The notes: a model not told the origin generated them from the sequence alone. DNA of 64,000 nt from Catalinimonas alkaloidigena (GCF_029504655.1 NZ_JAQFIL010000001.1:3601001-3665000); one strand, 5' to 3'. Shown: positions 48,701 to 58,030, numbered from the stretch's first letter. Numbers and translations: made by a program.

Positions 48701-49896
48701 CCTACCCAAACCCTTCCATCTTTTCTGGCAAATAAAGAAGTGACCACATGATGACTGATACTGCCTTCCTTGTTTGAGGGTAAATAAGTGTAAAATGCTT
48801 TTGTGTTTCCACTGCTGAAATTCACTCCTCCTCCCCATGTCCCAACCCATAAGTCCTTTTCTCTGCTGATGAAAACAGAAAAAACCTGGTTGGCACTGAT
48901 GCTTTTTTCATTCAACACATCATGAGTATAATGCTGAAAAGCAGAGATATGCTGATTAAAAAAGACTAATCCTTTATCTTCGGTACCCAGCCATAAGTTG
49001 TCTTTATCATCCACACATATAGACCAAATCAGGTTGCTCGGGATACTTTCCGGCTCATTGGGGACGTTTTGATAGTGGGTGAAATGATTGGTTTCAGGGT
49101 CAAACAAATTTAAGCCTCCTCCCAAAGTGGCGATCCATAAATTACCCTTACTATCTTCAGTTATTGAGGTTACTACATTATGTGACAAACTATTTTGATC
49201 ATTCGTATTGTGGGCAAAACGGATAAAATGCTTCTTATTTTTATCATATTTATTGAAGCCTCCTCCGTAGGTACCTATCCAGAGAATGTCGTTGCTGTCG
49301 ATAAATAAATCCGTAATGTAATCACTACTGATGCTATTTTTGTCCTGCTCATTGTATTGATAATGGATAAAAGTGTTTTCACCCAAAGGATCACCACTAT
49401 ACTTAAATAAATCCAGGCCATTATCAGTGCTTACCCAAAGGTTCCCTTCCTGATCTTCCAGTATGTCACGGACCAAGTCATTGTTCAAAGCCAGGGAGTC
49501 TTCTTTGTTTGCTCTGAAATGGTAAAATATATCATATTCAGGCAGAAAAAGATTCAGCCCCCCATAGCGGGTGCCCACCCAAAAATTACCTTTTTTGTCT
49601 TCATAAATCACGTTGACCCAATCACCACTGATACTGTTTGGGTTGGTAGGATCGTGCTTAAATATTTTAAAGTCATTCCCATCAAATCGTATTAATCCCC
49701 TGTTAAAAGTACCCAACCAGATGTACCCTTTATTATCCTGATAGATGGTCCATACATGTGCCTGGGAAAGTCCTATGGATTTACCCATATGTTGGAAATC
49801 CAGATGGTTTTGCTGTGCAATAAGGTTGAGGCATATCCAGTGGAAAAGAAAAAGTAGTAAGCAGAAACGATATTGTCGTGCAGACGAGGGTTTCAT
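45754..49896 (-). CDS. Hybrid two-component system regulator with periplasmic propeller and AraC-type output
   Basis: This 1380-residue protein carries sensing, kinase and DNA-binding parts in one chain. A signal peptide is followed by two seven-bladed propellers of Reg_prop repeats (about 30-700; blades like ITEDSKGNLWIATLGGGLN), a Y_Y_Y domain (about 730-800), one membrane span (WWAYLMYILALLGLIYGL), a HisKA domain with phospho-acceptor His864 (NISHEFRTPL), an HATPase domain (NLVSNALKF, DTGIGI, GGTGIGLAL), a receiver domain (1123-1240, Asp1177) and a C-terminal AraC helix-turn-helix (about 1275-1375). Such regulators sense oligosaccharides in the periplasm and switch on their uptake genes. 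No typical target operon lies close; the exported genes downstream on the same strand are candidates. Confidence 0.92.
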   Translation of the reverse strand: MKPSSARQYRFCLLLFLFHWICLNLIAQQNHLDFQHMGKSIGLSQAHVWTIYQDNKGYIWLGTFNRGLIRFDGNDFKIFKHDPTNPNSISGDWVNVIYEDKKGNFWVGTRYGGLNLFLPEYDIFYHFRANKEDSLALNNDLVRDILEDQEGNLWVSTDNGLDLFKYSGDPLGENTFIHYQYNEQDKNSISSDYITDLFIDSNDILWIGTYGGGFNKYDKNKKHFIRFAHNTNDQNSLSHNVVTSITEDSKGNLWIATLGGGLNLFDPETNHFTHYQNVPNEPESIPSNLIWSICVDDKDNLWLGTEDKGLVFFNQHISAFQHYTHDVLNEKSISANQVFSVFISREKDLWVGTWGGGVNFSSGNTKAFYTYLPSNKEGSISHHVVTSLFARKDGRVWVGTEGGGLNLLDLQNGRFTHFKHNPGVRNALSSNEIMTVLEDRQGFVWVGTRGSGLTVLKPDLHSVYKKYDHLPDDSTTLSSHTVRAIFEDTEGNIWIGTDEGLNVLNRNTDDFTSYQWPVIANNFVTHIYPYDEDNFWVGTRNGLSLFSIKKRSSKNYTPDHTLPGSISHQWISGIYKDSKENTWIGTSYGLNLYQAQHDSFVTFYENDGLGSNGVGGIVEDDLGYLWISGNGFSKFDVSQGIFKNYDEVNGTTVCVKAMNGEIIAGSLNGLVRFDPDSITENPVLPPVYITEFYLFNEPSGVKVSENSQLKQVAAVDQVTLDYQQSVFSLAFTALQYTYPEKSKYAYRLMGFNDDWVYTASDRRMATYTNLDPGTYQFQVKATNNDGLWNQHPTTLDIIIKPPPWQSWWAYLMYILALLGLIYGLRKYELKRIWLNHQLQLKSLEALRLTEVDAIKSRFFANISHEFRTPLTLILGPVDRFLKKFTEESTERNELLLIRRNAKRLLALINQLLDIAKIESGSMKLEASENDLIAFLRPVLLSFESLAESKRIDYAFDFRFDSLNLYFDPDKLEKIVLNLVSNALKFTPARGKVHIEILPVEEGNPGFVAIKVIDTGIGIPQDELERVYDRFYQTDRAHQHKFGGTGIGLALTKELVSLHHGEILAESVIGKGSTFTVVLPLGKNHFGAEEIADKSSTEKPVTDVEGHEQTETLRDGEMIKASESIILVVEDNPDLREYIKLHLSDHPKTRHFRVAEAIHGKEGFEQALRLIPDLIIADLMMPEMDGLALCAQLKKDERTSHIPVVMLTAKADRKSKLEGLESGADDYMSKPFDADELMARITNLTAQRELLRKKYAQSFTFEPEKITVNSVDQRFLERVKFILEKRMDDPALDVNDFSHEIGMSRSQFYRKLKSILGQSPNQFIRDMRLARAAQLFDEHFGTVAEVAYAVGFSNLSYFTKSFKDKFNKLPSGYSSKKTHNI

Positions 49897-50291
49897 AGTT
49901 CATTGTCAAGGTATTTTAATTTAGTTAAAATCCCTCTTTTTTACTATGATGAAGAATGGATTCTCTGTGGGTTTTACAGCCTTTTTAAGGATTACAGAAG
50001 CTCCTCATGAGCACTCACCTACTTATGCATATTTCGTTTCTAATACATAATAAGAGATTGCCCTTTGCAATAAATCCCCTTCCACTATTACTGCATAATA
50101 AAGAAGACGGCAAAGAAATACGGCTCAGGATAAGCTAAAGCTAGTAAAGCAAAATAATATGAGTAAGCTTTCAATACCTCCCCATATTAAATAGCTAATT
50201 CACTTTAAATCCTTAAGTAAAAAAAAACCAGCCCAACATGGTATCTGGCTTGTTACTTCACCAACACAATGAATAGTTTCTTCACTAAAGC
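49897..50291. other. Intergenic stretch, nothing recognised
   Basis: AT-rich sequence between two minus-strand genes. A short AT-only inverted repeat near 49911-49930 is too weak to call. No reading frame of interest. Confidence 0.4.
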
Positions 50292-52154
50292 TTAGCTTTC
50301 TTTACTACTTACCCTGGACAATTTCTCCATTTTTAGGCTTTCTATCTGCTTTACATATTCTTCTTCTTTACGCTGTTGAGCCTCCTGAATAGCATGCAAT
50401 TCTTCCATGTTCTGACGCACTTCCTCCTCCTGTGCCCGTAGCTCTACGGCTTGTTGCTGGGAAGACTCATATAACATTCTTATCTGCGCATTAGCCCTCA
50501 CCTTTGCTATGGAAGCCGCTATGCTGTCAGCGGCTTTTTCTACCATCTCTATTTGATACGCGGAAAACTCCCTGAAAGAGGCCAGTTCTATAACTCCAAT
50601 CACCTCTTCATTATAGAGCAGCGGCACTAATATTAAACTCTTTGGATTGGCATCCCCTAATCCTGAGGTGATAGTGATAAAATTTTCTGGAATCTCGGTC
50701 AAATATATTGTATCCTGCTCCAGCCATACCTGGCCTATCAAGCCTTCTCCTGCAAAAAATCTATCCTGATGAAATTTCCTTCTGCCCCAGGCATAACTTC
50801 CTTTCAATACCATAACGGTTTCATCACCATCGCTTTCTTTGACAAATATGCCTCCCTGGTTAATGTTTAAGTAGGTTACTAATTCTGATATGATTTGAGC
50901 GTAAAAATCCTCTTGATCTTCAAACTTTCTAAGCATACCTTCCATCTGTGCTATCCCCTCATTGCTCCAGCTTCTTTGGTTTTGCTCTTTTACCATTCTA
51001 AATAGCTTCTCCCGCATTTCTAATAATGCGTTGCCTAAGCGGTCTTGTGCACTTAATAATTGAAATCCGGTTTCTAAATGCCCCTCTCCTATTTTTCCTG
51101 CATACTCCGTGTATTGATGCATGCCTAGGATTAACTGATTGATCGCATTTTTAGTCTGACCTACCTCATCGAGTATGTCTTCCGCAAAAGCTTCAGGTAT
51201 GATACCTTGTGATAACCTGCTGATCTTGTCTTTTATCTGCGTAAAGTTGGTACTTAACCTACTGGCATTTCGGCTCAATATTACCAACATGAATAGTCCT
51301 ACGATTAACTGCACACCCAACAAAATAGCCAAAAATCGCATCCGAAAGGCTTTTTCCTCAGTTATTTGCCGACCTATTCTTTCTTTGATATTGAATATAA
51401 TGTTTTCAATGGTTTGAGCAGTATTTTGTAACTGTCCTAACATAGCTTGATCAGATTGTAATCCGATCTGAATTTCCATACTTACTAAAGTATTGAAAAG
51501 CCTGCCATAGTCCCTTAAGTAAGACAATATTTCCAGTTGAGCAGTAGTGGGTGTATGACTTTCTATGCCAGCAGTAAACTTATGAAGTTGGTCATTAAAT
51601 TTCTGTTGGTATTTGGTATCTTTCCTCAATAAAAAATCTTTCTCATGTCTTCTTAACATAAGCATATCTGCATGCTCATAAGGATAGGGATAATCTTCAA
51701 CTTTATGGATAAGCTCTCGTAATGAGCCAACCAAACCATAATCCTTGAAGCCACGAAGCAGACATTGATTACTCAATTCATCAAATTGTCTTTCATAAAG
51801 TGTTAGTTGGTGATGAATTTGACTCAAATCATCACTTCCTTCATCCACAGACAAAAGGGAGGGTAACTGCTTTTTAATTCGTAACAACTGAATTGAAATG
51901 CTATCTAAAAAAAGGCTATGTCTATTTTTATAAAAGTTTTCATTGATCAGTTCATTACCCAGGAAATCCTTTTCGTAATTTCTGATTTGGCGAAAGCTTG
52001 ATTGTACCTCTATGAGTTGAAGCTGCTTCCTATCCAGTTCATTCATTTTGTCCAAGGAAAAGAAACTCCATACTGCAGTAAAAGTGGAAAATAACAATAA
52101 AGTGCCAAAAGCTATTTTGAGTTGAAGACTGATGCTTAATTTGTTCAATCTCAT
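50292..52154 (-). CDS. Membrane sensor with GAF domain and C-terminal coiled coil, no kinase
   Basis: The protein (620 residues) has a membrane span at about 12-30, a long helical periplasmic region (about 31-268), a second span at about 269-290, a HAMP-like helical segment (about 293-345), a GAF domain (about 410-545; FFAGEGLIGQVWLEQ, LILVPLLYNEEVIGVIELASF) and a coiled coil rich in Glu and Gln at about 555-615. The GAF pattern is that seen in Bacteroidota hybrid sensors, where a histidine kinase usually follows; here the chain ends after the coiled coil. It must signal through a partner. Two strong inverted repeats lie just upstream. Confidence 0.8.
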   Translation of the reverse strand: MRLNKLSISLQLKIAFGTLLLFSTFTAVWSFFSLDKMNELDRKQLQLIEVQSSFRQIRNYEKDFLGNELINENFYKNRHSLFLDSISIQLLRIKKQLPSLLSVDEGSDDLSQIHHQLTLYERQFDELSNQCLLRGFKDYGLVGSLRELIHKVEDYPYPYEHADMLMLRRHEKDFLLRKDTKYQQKFNDQLHKFTAGIESHTPTTAQLEILSYLRDYGRLFNTLVSMEIQIGLQSDQAMLGQLQNTAQTIENIIFNIKERIGRQITEEKAFRMRFLAILLGVQLIVGLFMLVILSRNASRLSTNFTQIKDKISRLSQGIIPEAFAEDILDEVGQTKNAINQLILGMHQYTEYAGKIGEGHLETGFQLLSAQDRLGNALLEMREKLFRMVKEQNQRSWSNEGIAQMEGMLRKFEDQEDFYAQIISELVTYLNINQGGIFVKESDGDETVMVLKGSYAWGRRKFHQDRFFAGEGLIGQVWLEQDTIYLTEIPENFITITSGLGDANPKSLILVPLLYNEEVIGVIELASFREFSAYQIEMVEKAADSIAASIAKVRANAQIRMLYESSQQQAVELRAQEEEVRQNMEELHAIQEAQQRKEEEYVKQIESLKMEKLSRVSSKES

Positions 52155-52184
52155 TTGTCATGCATTAAGTGTATGACAAATATA
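52154..52184 (-). promoter_or_regulatory. Promoter element overlapped by an inverted repeat at the GAF-sensor start
   Basis: On the minus strand TATATTTG (52177-52184) matches TAnnTTTG. A perfect 8-bp inverted repeat (TTTGTCAT at 52154-52161, ATGACAAA at 52173-52180, 11-bp spacer) overlaps both this element and the start codon, so a bound protein or a hairpin in the leader could block initiation. Confidence 0.4.
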
Positions 52185-52206
52185 TGATAAATACAATATT
52201 TTATAT

Positions 52207-52232
52207 TGTTTTTGTTACATTTAACAAAAACA
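52207..52232. promoter_or_regulatory. 26-bp palindrome upstream of the GAF-sensor gene
   Basis: Arms of 11 bp (TGTTTTTGTTA at 52207-52217 and its complement at 52222-52232) around CATT form a perfect inverted repeat 53 bp before the start codon. It lies 380 bp beyond the stop of the upstream gene, so a regulator site is likelier than a terminator. Confidence 0.4.
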
Positions 52233-52611
52233 TAATATTACCAATTCAATACTAAGATTTTGATAAAAAAGCTTTTTTAAGCTAATGCATCCTGACTAAA
52301 AGCGATAAAATGTACAATTTATCTCTTATTTATTTAGGCTATATATCAAGATAATGCAAATATAGGATACCCAATAGATGTATGATTGAGGATTTGATTG
52401 ATCAATCTAACAAGCATATTATCCATAATTCAAAATTGAAGTATCAAATAGCTTGTATAGTGAATACGCTTCTATGCTTCAACATACCTGTCATCAAAAA
52501 GGAAAGTTAAGCCCCAGTATTAATCTGTTCCAATCCTAAGCCAGGCAATCTTTTTTTAGGGGCTGCTTTATTTGCATATTTTGCTTATAAATTATATAAA
52601 CAAACATAGAA

Positions 52612-54636
52612 TTATTTATAAAAAGAAGGAATTGCCAAAGCATGCTTAGGATATATAACCAGAAAACTTAAGTCACGAAAATCATTTGATAATACCGTGG
52701 GAATTTTTTCAATCATAGGATGATAGGAAACGGTATTCTCCCGGGTACTTGTGATAACCAACAAATCCGAGGGTGTGATGATATCAACCAGAGAGCTTAT
52801 CCCTTTTGCCGCCTCTATGTGATTTTCAACAAACTGTACACTGGCTTTTTCCATTTGAAGTTCATGCATTAAAGCTTGTCCAGTTTCTGAGCTTCCATAA
52901 TAATGTAAAACACCAGTGGTCTTATTACATAACCTGCCCAAAGTAGTCACCCAATAACTAAATCCTATTTCAGCTTCTGCGTTTGGTAAGGTCCATAATA
53001 CTATTCTTCGAAATGTATTGAGCGGGTTGAGCAACTTAACCACCATTACTTCCTGTTCAGTATCACTAACTACATGGTCTAACACACTGCCAAACAACCT
53101 ATCTTTCGTAGCAAGGTTTCCGTTCCACCCCATAACAATTTTAGTGGCGCCCATCTCCTTTGACGCCCTGATGATACCACTGGAAGCATTCATATCTACT
53201 CTTGAAATAGGATGAATCATCTGGTTTGCAGCCGTAGCATGTTTCCGAGCTTTCTCAAAAGAAGCCTGATTATGCCACAAGTTCTCTTTAGCCCCTTCAT
53301 CATCAAGTACGACCGAAAGTGAGTAAACAGGATTGCCGTCATCCTGCTGCTTGATCATGACTGCCAGGTCAATGAGTTGTTCCATATTGGCTGGATTGGC
53401 TACCGGCACTAGTATTCTTTCTTGCTGTTGATCTGATGGCGGAGGTTTGTATGCCTCTACTGCCAATTTTCTTCCCGCCCGATCTGTAATGAAAGAACTG
53501 ACCATGCAGGTGATAAGTATCAGCACTACTGTGCCGTTCAGTACATTTTCATCCAGCAACTCTAAATTGTACGCAATGAGAATGATTGCAATGGTAGCAG
53601 CAGCATGGGCGCTGCTAAGTCCGAATATCACATTGCGCTGCAGAATAGAAAATCCAAATGACCATTGGGTTAAATGAGCTGCGATCAACTTACTGAGCAA
53701 AGCGACACTGGTGAGCGTAAAAGCTACTATCAGGGCTTCTGATCCACGAAACACTACGCCAGGATCTACCAGCATACCGACGTTGATCAAAAAAAATGGA
53801 ATAAAGAGTGCATTACCGATGAACTCAATTCTACTCATCAAAACTGATGTATGAGGTACAAGTCTGTTGAGTGCCAGGCCAGCTAAAAAAGCCCCTATGA
53901 TAGGTTCCAAACCTGCGAGTTCGGCTAGAAACGCTGCTAAAAAAACCATCATCAATGTGAAGGTATATTGCACAACTCCATCCTGCTCAGCATTCCGAAA
54001 AAACCAGCGGGCAATTTTAGGAAAACCCCAAAGCACCAGTACAGTAAAAAGCAGGGTAGATACTACCAATTGTATCCAAAAAAAAGTGTTCAGCGTACCT
54101 TTTACGGAAGCAGTAATCAGTACTAATATCATCAATGCTGCCGTATCGGTGATCATAGTACCTCCCACTGTGACCGTAACCGCTTCGTTGCGAGCAATAC
54201 CTAAGCGGCTTGCAATGGGATATGCGATCAAAGTATGCGTAGCAAACATGCTAGCCAGCAAAATGGATGATCGTAGAGGATAATCAAGAAAGTAGTAAGA
54301 GACCAGCGTACCTATGAGTAGAGGGATGAAAAATGTAAAAGCACCAAAGCCCAAGCTGCGCTTTCTGTTTTTACTAAAGTCTACCAGGTCAATCTCCAGT
54401 CCGGCTACAAACATAATATACAACAGCCCCACAGTGCCAAAGAGCGTGGTTTCACCTTGTTCCAGAATATTCAATCCATGGGGGCCAATGACGGTGCCAG
54501 CCAGGATCAAGCCAATGACGCCTGGAATGCGAAAGCGGGTGAATAAGAGAGGAGCAAAAAGAATAACCAATAGAATTACTGTAAATTTTTGTACCGGATC
54601 GGAGAGAGGAAGCTGGAAATCAACCAGTAATTGCAT
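52612..54636 (-). CDS. CPA2-family cation:proton antiporter with C-terminal universal-stress domain
   Basis: This 674-residue protein has a membrane part of about 12-13 spans (residues 15-385) of the KefB/NhaA-type fold: VIGLILAGTVIGPHGLN at about 35-50, GLLYIMFVAGLEIDL, and LEPIIGAFLAGLALNRLVPH. The cytoplasmic C-terminal half (about 405-665) holds a UspA-like domain pair (ERILVPVANPANMEQLIDLAVMI; TKIVMGWNGNLATKDRLFGSVLDHVV). It would exchange K+ or Na+ for protons under control of a nucleotide-binding stress domain. The membrane part and tail are complete, and no regulatory TrkA-N domain is present. The ion cannot be told from sequence. Confidence 0.88.
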   Translation of the reverse strand: MQLLVDFQLPLSDPVQKFTVILLVILFAPLLFTRFRIPGVIGLILAGTVIGPHGLNILEQGETTLFGTVGLLYIMFVAGLEIDLVDFSKNRKRSLGFGAFTFFIPLLIGTLVSYYFLDYPLRSSILLASMFATHTLIAYPIASRLGIARNEAVTVTVGGTMITDTAALMILVLITASVKGTLNTFFWIQLVVSTLLFTVLVLWGFPKIARWFFRNAEQDGVVQYTFTLMMVFLAAFLAELAGLEPIIGAFLAGLALNRLVPHTSVLMSRIEFIGNALFIPFFLINVGMLVDPGVVFRGSEALIVAFTLTSVALLSKLIAAHLTQWSFGFSILQRNVIFGLSSAHAAATIAIILIAYNLELLDENVLNGTVVLILITCMVSSFITDRAGRKLAVEAYKPPPSDQQQERILVPVANPANMEQLIDLAVMIKQQDDGNPVYSLSVVLDDEGAKENLWHNQASFEKARKHATAANQMIHPISRVDMNASSGIIRASKEMGATKIVMGWNGNLATKDRLFGSVLDHVVSDTEQEVMVVKLLNPLNTFRRIVLWTLPNAEAEIGFSYWVTTLGRLCNKTTGVLHYYGSSETGQALMHELQMEKASVQFVENHIEAAKGISSLVDIITPSDLLVITSTRENTVSYHPMIEKIPTVLSNDFRDLSFLVIYPKHALAIPSFYK

Positions 54637-55198
54637 AGTACTTGGATTTAAGTTTGTAATGTTTCTCAGCCCTGAAAAAAAACAAACGAATGTACTTCAA
54701 ATAATTACAGCTTTCGCCTGGGTTAGCGTATTTATTACAATGGGTAATTGTACTATACTAGCACAGCGGGATCAGTGTATTACAGGGATAAAAAATATTG
54801 TAAATTTATAGTAGGATTCTACAGATAATGGTCACCACGGATTGCAAATATACTTCCGGCAGTGCATGATTATTAGCGTAAGAGGCCCGGCCCTAAGCCA
54901 ATGTTGGACATGCACCTGTGAAGCAGCCCATAGGCTTCCTAAAGGTGGGCTATAGCTTCAAAAATGCATTGAGTTGCGCTACTGTAGTGTGGTAATGAAG
55001 AGCAGTTGCCCTCACATCTACACGTTTGGCAATTTTTGCTTTCCTGGCTTAGCTAAAAGGGAATCCCACCCATGCTATGACTGGGATAGCCGACCTTACG
55101 TAGCGAATGGACCCAAGTAATTAAGCCAAGCGCATTGCTAACAAGCGCAGCACTCACTCTGGCATCACAGCCTCTGAGGACAAAAAATTCAGTTATAT
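54637..55198. other. Intergenic stretch at the 3' end of the arsenic operon
   Basis: No gene was recognised. Broken coding-like stretches occur on the minus strand at about 55040-55140. GCCAAGCGCATTG at 55125-55137 occurs again at 60774-60786 on the far side of the operon. A weak hairpin (AGCCCA arms) lies near 54925-54950. Confidence 0.35.
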
Positions 55199-56251
55199 TT
55201 AAGTAGATGCAGATAAATATCGCTCAATTTCCTGTACAGTGTGTCTGGCACTTCGTCCGACTCCAATTAATGTAGCAGAAGCAAAACCAGTCCAGCTTCC
55301 ATAGCCTACCAGCCATAAACCCTCTATTTTCAAAGCTTTGGTTTGCTTAGTGAGTATCCGACCATTGTTTTCTATTACATTCAATGGTTTAAGATGCTCC
55401 AGCGCAGGGCGAAATCCAGTACAGAAAATGACCGAATCTGCTTTGACGAATTCTCCGTTCTGAAGTACTGCGCCATCCTTTTTAAAGTGTTCAATGGTAG
55501 GCTTGGCTTTAAGAACATCTCTTTCTCTGGCTTCTTTCACTGGGGGCACCATGACAATATCTCCTAAAGAAGGAGGACGGTAACTTTCCCCCTGCTTCTG
55601 AGCTGCATACCGAGTTGAGGCCCTGTCAAAGAGCACTCTTCCATCCACATCATCAGGCAGAAAAGAAGGCTCTATTGATGTCAGCCAGCTGGTCTGCGCA
55701 TGCTGACTGACTTCGGCAAGGATCTGCGCACCTGAATTCCCCTCCCCCACGATGATCACCCGTTGATCTTTGAAAGGTTCAGGGGACCGATATGCAGCGG
55801 AATGCAAAATATCGCCTTCAAAATTCTCCATACCCTGAACCTGAGGAATAAAAGGCTTGGTAAAACTTCCCGTAGCACTTACTACTACTTTAGTCCGGAA
55901 TTCACCCTGATTAGTCTTCAGTTGGTAAAGCCCTTTTACCTTCTCAACTCTCTCCACATAAGTAGGTCTTTGTACTGCCAGCTGGTATTTCTCTTCGTAC
56001 ATCCGAAGATAGTCCAGCGTATCTTCCCGGCTTGGGTAGTAATCCGCACCCCCGGGCATTATTGTTCCGGGAAGACTACTATAAGTGGCTGGAGAAAAGA
56101 GCCGAAGCGATTGCCAATAATGCTGCCAGCTTCCTCCTGACTTCTCTTCTTTGTCCAGAATAAGATACCTGAAGTCAGTTCTTCGCAGATAATAACCTAC
56201 TGCCAAAGCACTCTGCCCTCCTCCAATGATAATCACATCATAGATTTCCAT
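55199..56251 (-). CDS. arsO: ArsO-type flavin-containing monooxygenase
   Basis: The 350-residue enzyme has two Rossmann dinucleotide motifs: GGGQSALAVG at 10-19 for FAD and VGEGNSGAQI in the middle for NADPH. The C-terminal ATG-like motif CTGFRPALEHL and the closing WLVGYGSWTGFASATLIGVGRSAR are characteristic of the ArsO family, which is encoded in ars operons and presumed to oxidise an arsenic compound or assist efflux. Its start codon overlaps the acr3 stop by one base (TGATG), so the two are translated together. It is the last gene of the operon. Confidence 0.87.
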   Translation of the reverse strand: MEIYDVIIIGGGQSALAVGYYLRRTDFRYLILDKEEKSGGSWQHYWQSLRLFSPATYSSLPGTIMPGGADYYPSREDTLDYLRMYEEKYQLAVQRPTYVERVEKVKGLYQLKTNQGEFRTKVVVSATGSFTKPFIPQVQGMENFEGDILHSAAYRSPEPFKDQRVIIVGEGNSGAQILAEVSQHAQTSWLTSIEPSFLPDDVDGRVLFDRASTRYAAQKQGESYRPPSLGDIVMVPPVKEARERDVLKAKPTIEHFKKDGAVLQNGEFVKADSVIFCTGFRPALEHLKPLNVIENNGRILTKQTKALKIEGLWLVGYGSWTGFASATLIGVGRSARHTVQEIERYLSAST

Positions 56252-57336
56252 CAGGATTCTACATTTGATGTCTTGTCTCCGTATAACCTTTTTCTAAACC
56301 AGAAAGCAAGATTGACCAGCAATATCAATGCAGGCACTTCAATGAGCGGCCCTACTACTCCGGCAAAAGCTTGTCCTGATTCTATTCCGAAAACGCCTAC
56401 CGCCACCGCGATCGCCAGCTCAAAATTATTTCCGGTAGCGGTAAACGAAACTGAAGTGTTTTCAGCATAACTGGCTCCCAGCTTTTTGGCTAATAAGAAA
56501 CTTAATACGAACATCAGTCCGAAGTAAATCATCAGTGGGACTGCAATGCGTAGCACATCCAGCGGGATATCTACAATCGTCTGCCCTTTAAAACTAAACA
56601 TCACTACAATCGTAAAAAGCAAGGCAATCAGGGTCAGCGGACTAATTCTGGGAATAACATTTTCTACGTACCACTGTTCTCCCTTGGTTTTAACGAAGAA
56701 GTAGCGTGTCAGAAAACCAGCTAAAAATGGAACGCCCAGATAGAGGAATACACTCTCGGCTACCTCTCCCATGCTGATGTTGACCACAGAGCCTTCAATA
56801 CCAAAGTAGGGTGGCAATACGGTAATGAACAGCCAGGCGAAGAAGCTATAAAAGATGACCTGAAAGATACTATTAAGTGCTACAAGACTAGCGGCATATT
56901 CCTTATCTCCTTGTGCCAGATCATTCCACACCAATACCATGGCAATACAACGGGCCAGACCAATGAGGATCAGTCCGATCATATACTCAGGATAGTCACT
57001 CAGAAACGTTATCGCTAACAGGAACATGAGCACCGGCCCTATGACCCAGTTAAGTACCAATGACAGGCTTACGACTTTAAGATTTTTGAAAACTTTACCC
57101 AGATGTTCATAGCGTACTTTGGCAAGGGGGGGATACATCATCACTATCAATCCGATAGCGATGGGTATATTAGTTGTACCCGCTTGAAACTGACTAAAAA
57201 ACCCTTCTATATCAGGGATCAGATTTCCCAAAGCCACACCTACAGCCATAGCCATAAAAATCCAGAGGGTAAGAAAGCGGTCTAATAAGGAAAGTTTTTT
57301 CTTTTGTGGTTTTTCTTTAATCTTCATGAAGTTCAA
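56251..57336 (-). CDS. acr3: ACR3-family arsenite efflux transporter
   Basis: This inner-membrane protein of 361 residues (358 if the Met at 57327 is used) has about ten spans and the ACR3 signatures: [15 protein letters not shown] (about 66-80), [35 protein letters not shown] with the conserved Cys, and [17 protein letters not shown] near the end. It exports arsenite (and perhaps antimonite) driven by the proton gradient. The Cys in the RCIAMV block corresponds to the functionally essential residue of the family. It sits between the cysteine-rich protein and arsO in the ars operon. Confidence 0.94.
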   Translation of the reverse strand: MNFMKIKEKPQKKKLSLLDRFLTLWIFMAMAVGVALGNLIPDIEGFFSQFQAGTTNIPIAIGLIVMMYPPLAKVRYEHLGKVFKNLKVVSLSLVLNWVIGPVLMFLLAITFLSDYPEYMIGLILIGLARCIAMVLVWNDLAQGDKEYAASLVALNSIFQVIFYSFFAWLFITVLPPYFGIEGSVVNISMGEVAESVFLYLGVPFLAGFLTRYFFVKTKGEQWYVENVIPRISPLTLIALLFTIVVMFSFKGQTIVDIPLDVLRIAVPLMIYFGLMFVLSFLLAKKLGASYAENTSVSFTATGNNFELAIAVAVGVFGIESGQAFAGVVGPLIEVPALILLVNLAFWFRKRLYGDKTSNVES

Positions 57337-57360
57337 TTTTCACTAAACAATTTATCTTTT

Positions 57361-57570
57361 TCATGAGCAGCACCCCCTACTTTGCTGTACGGGAGGACAT
57401 GGTACTGACCCATAACTACAGTAGACACAGCAGTCACTGTTTTGGGGCTTCAGCACAGTTTTACAATGCTTACATTCATAAAAATACTGACAGGCATTTT
57501 GGGGCATTTCTTCTTTACTGCTGACATGGCAGTTAGGGCATTTGATCACGGAGCTTAATTCAATTCCCAT
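57361..57570 (-). CDS. GDCCVxC-type cysteine-rich small protein
   Basis: I place the start at the Met at 57570 because family members begin close to (M)xIxLxSxIxCPxC. The 69-residue product has CPNC (14-17 region), then ACQYFYECKHCKTVLKP, then SDCCVYCSYGSVPCPP and a CC near the end. The GDCCVxC motif here has Ser for Gly. Four or five Cys pairs suggest a zinc- or arsenic-binding or redox role. The family is commonly found next to mercury and arsenic genes, and some members are selenoproteins. A longer frame to 57657 overlaps the upstream gene and lacks conservation. It overlaps the DinB-type gene by 11 bp. Confidence 0.75.
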   Translation of the reverse strand: MGIELSSVIKCPNCHVSSKEEMPQNACQYFYECKHCKTVLKPQNSDCCVYCSYGSVPCPPVQQSRGCCS

Positions 57571-58024
57571 ATTTGAGTACGATAGCAAGCTGGCCTGCAT
57601 GATAAGCAGTATGAGAACTAATTCTGCCCATAGCTTCAGCCTTCGTTTTGGCACCAAATTCTTTTGTGCTGACTTTCATTTCCCAATCTTCATCCTTTTG
57701 TTTTTCAACAATGGACTTAAGACTTTCAAAAGCATATAACTGGTAGTCCAGTAATTCCTCTAGCTGTGTCCACTCGCCTGTGTCTTTACCTGCCATCACA
57801 GTTTTGGCAGATACTTTTAAGGCCCTGTCTCCAAATATATTTTTGGCAAACAAGAGTTCTACATCGGCAATGTGACGGATCAGAAAGCCTGCTGAATTTG
57901 GACTATCGCCTAATTTTTTTCGCAGGTCTGCTTGCGAAATATGGCTTAGCTGATTACTGAACCTGGTTCTGCTTTCCGCCCAGCTTTGTAGAAAGGCTTC
58001 TGTCGTTTTCATACGCATGTTCAT
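57560..58024 (-). CDS. DinB-family four-helix metal-binding protein
   Basis: The 154-residue protein has the DinB/YfiT fold: RHIADVELLFAKN with His51, and SHTAYHAGQLAIV with His138 and His142, the usual three-histidine metal site. DinB-fold proteins include thiol-dependent S-transferases that use bacillithiol or mycothiol, so a part in thiol-linked arsenic handling is possible. It sits between dsbD and the cysteine-rich protein, with a 6-bp gap upstream, and belongs to the ars operon by position. The function is inferred from fold and context only. Confidence 0.82.
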   Translation of the reverse strand: MNMRMKTTEAFLQSWAESRTRFSNQLSHISQADLRKKLGDSPNSAGFLIRHIADVELLFAKNIFGDRALKVSAKTVMAGKDTGEWTQLEELLDYQLYAFESLKSIVEKQKDEDWEMKVSTKEFGAKTKAEAMGRISSHTAYHAGQLAIVLKYGN

Positions 58025-58030
58025 TTACTT

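Noticed and set aside
49911..49930. AT-only inverted repeat upstream of the hybrid regulator
   Set aside because: Seven-base arms of A and T occur often by chance in this composition.
53867..54811. Two long plus-strand frames opposite the CPA2 antiporter gene
   Set aside because: Shadows of a hydrophobic gene; their composition mirrors the membrane-span codons.
57571..57657. N-terminal extension of the cysteine-rich protein
   Set aside because: It overlaps the DinB gene in another frame and family members start at the equivalent of the Met at 57570.
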